Positions 63,301 through 64,000 of a stretch of 64,000 nt of DNA are shown piece after piece. Made by a program: the position numbers and the translations under genes. Numbering within the stretch: position 1 is the first letter of the stretch; the number at the start of each line of letters is the position of its first letter. The stretch is from Oxytricha trifallax (taxonomy: Eukaryota > Ciliophora > Spirotrichea > Sporadotrichida > Oxytrichidae): contig ARYC01000105.1 in NCBI GenBank assembly GCA_000711775.1, positions 62,001-126,000 on the forward strand, in the 5' to 3' direction. The notes beneath the pieces were generated by a model. The model did not search any database and was not told where the DNA came from. It saw only the letters and a program-made list of their open reading frames with translations.

Positions 63301-64000
63301 CGACTTAAAGAAGCATGCTAAAAACAGCAAAAACTTATATGATGAAGCTGTTCTGTAATTCAATCATAGCAGCAGTATAGCTGATGAGGAGTATAAAAAC
63401 AGTGCACGACGAAAATCAAATGAAGATGTTATATAAGACAGTAGTGACGATGAAGACGGTACTGTTGAGGTACAGGTAGTTCCTTAGGATTTATCAAATG
63501 TTTATGAGCAAAATGATTCTGAAGACGATTAGGCAGAGGTAAGTTTCCGTCCAAGCCATAAAAGTAAGGACAATTCTTTGACTAAAGTGGACAAAAGCCT
63601 AAGCAAGCAATCTATAATAGAGATTATAATTCAGTTAATTTTTATCTAATTGGATGAGCAGCAACAAAAAGAGCTTCATGCTGTTTGAAGGGGATGATAA
63701 AATAAATTAAACTATAAGAAACGATGAACCATTAGAATCAGGGAAACATACAGCCAGAAATAATAATTAAGATGATAGTCATGAAGTGAACCACATGCCA
63801 TATGGTGCTTCAACTATCGTGACTCCTAGAGATAATGTAGTTAAGTCCCGAAATGAACAATAAGTCAATAAAATTTGTTAATATTTTATAGTTTATTTAA
63901 GCTAAACTACCTGTTTTCACATAAGATGAGAGCCACTTACATTAAAAAGGCCTAGTGGGAGCAAACATAAATGATTTAACTGCAAGTTACAAGAAAAGTC
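60316..64000 (+). CDS. Membrane protein with Cys-rich ectodomain (paralogue 2, partial)
   Basis: ATG 60,316 starts a clear signal peptide (MKIYKQQIFAICAVLYALAL). A 76-nt phase-1 intron (60,398-60,473) leads to a Cys-rich part (SCKLTCIDQGQQFCAS, QGYCCDKNYNCNQG), then a folded ectodomain (PCPYASKCGG, DVCGFRLTAS) and a Pro-rich stalk (PPVVTPPPSYN). The membrane span GIAIGAVVLIIALVILVVI lies near 61,650-61,710. The cytoplasmic tail contains EEETTTRPILRNN, echoing TTTRPI of paralogue 1. After an AT-rich interruption (62,520-63,145) coding resumes with acidic text (EDVEAQDDYEESDHD) and, past a 25-nt intron (63,877-63,901), runs off the window. Further introns lie near 60,735-60,790, 61,190, 61,570-61,615 and 61,720-61,755. 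A TGA near 62,158 needs another intron or shift. Probably a surface receptor or adhesin; ligand unknown. Confidence 0.6.
60398..60473 (+). other. 76-nt intron, paralogue 2
   Basis: GTAAAA...AAATTAG in phase 1. It joins the signal peptide exon to NGNEEFLSDEQRELF. Confidence 0.65.
62610..62656. repeat. Hairpin copy 1 in the interruption
   Basis: Arms TTGGGACCAAGTAGCAAAA and TTTTACCACTTGATCCCAA pair with three mismatches around a short AT loop. Confidence 0.75.
62976..63020. repeat. Hairpin copy 2 in the interruption
   Basis: Arms TGGGACCAAGTAGCAAAA and TTTTACTACTTGGTCCCA pair with one mismatch and a 9-base loop. Same arm sequence as the hairpin at 62,610. Confidence 0.8.
63877..63901 (+). other. 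25-nt intron, paralogue 2
   Basis: GTTAATATTT...TTTAAG. Removal joins VNKI to SKLPVFTQDESHLHQKG in an open frame up to the window end. Confidence 0.55.

Overview
The window looks like germline (micronuclear) DNA of a spirotrich ciliate of the Oxytricha/Sterkiella/Stylonychia type. Four things in the sequence support this. Long recognisable proteins read through TAA and TAG as glutamine and end only at TGA. Two ~4.1-kb transposons end in C4A4-type telomere-like repeats and are flanked by 3-bp ANT target duplications, the hallmark of TBE (telomere-bearing element) transposons. Genes occur as short, GC-richer coding blocks set in very AT-rich DNA, as expected for macronuclear-destined segments (MDS) and internal eliminated sequences (IES). 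Several short GT-AG introns (about 25-76 nt) can be read. The exact species cannot be told from this window.

Layout. 0-7.2 kb: a LINE-type retroelement with a YADD reverse transcriptase core and a (TTA)n tail, beside an unrecognised reading frame that is split by a first, decayed TBE. 7.2-32 kb: mostly AT-rich DNA holding two full copies of a palindromic 415-bp TA-flanked MITE, two minus-strand retroelement-like units with AT-trinucleotide tails, a diverged repeat family at 28.7-31.9 kb, and several loci of short plus-strand coding blocks (best at 25.9-27.5 kb and 19.8-20.9 kb). 32.7-36.7 kb: a second, better preserved TBE with zinc-finger/kinase, 22-kDa and DDE-transposase genes. 36.8-38.5 kb: a minus-strand LIN9/DIRP-type gene (MuvB/DREAM family). 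38.7-39.0 kb: a third, eroded MITE copy.

39.6-52 kb: a head-to-tail duplication of a minus-strand gene broken into at least six blocks, with SANT/Myb-like and AP2-like domains. Copy A also carries a 712-bp near-perfect palindrome with G10/C11 ends and an 8-bp target duplication. Two GC-rich islands of unknown origin lie in and beside copy B. 54.4-57.5 kb: an almost continuous SNF2 helicase gene of CSB/Rad26 (ERCC6) type, with one frame change at a run of seven T. 57.5-64 kb: two tandem single-pass membrane protein genes with similar layout. The second runs off the window and is interrupted by an AT-rich segment carrying two copies of a hairpin.

The host genes (chromatin remodeller, LIN9-like, AP2/SANT regulator, surface proteins) show no operon logic. 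They are independent MAC-destined loci separated or invaded by DNA expected to be eliminated during macronuclear development. Many MDS limits, pointers and introns are estimates; comparison with a macronuclear genome would settle them.
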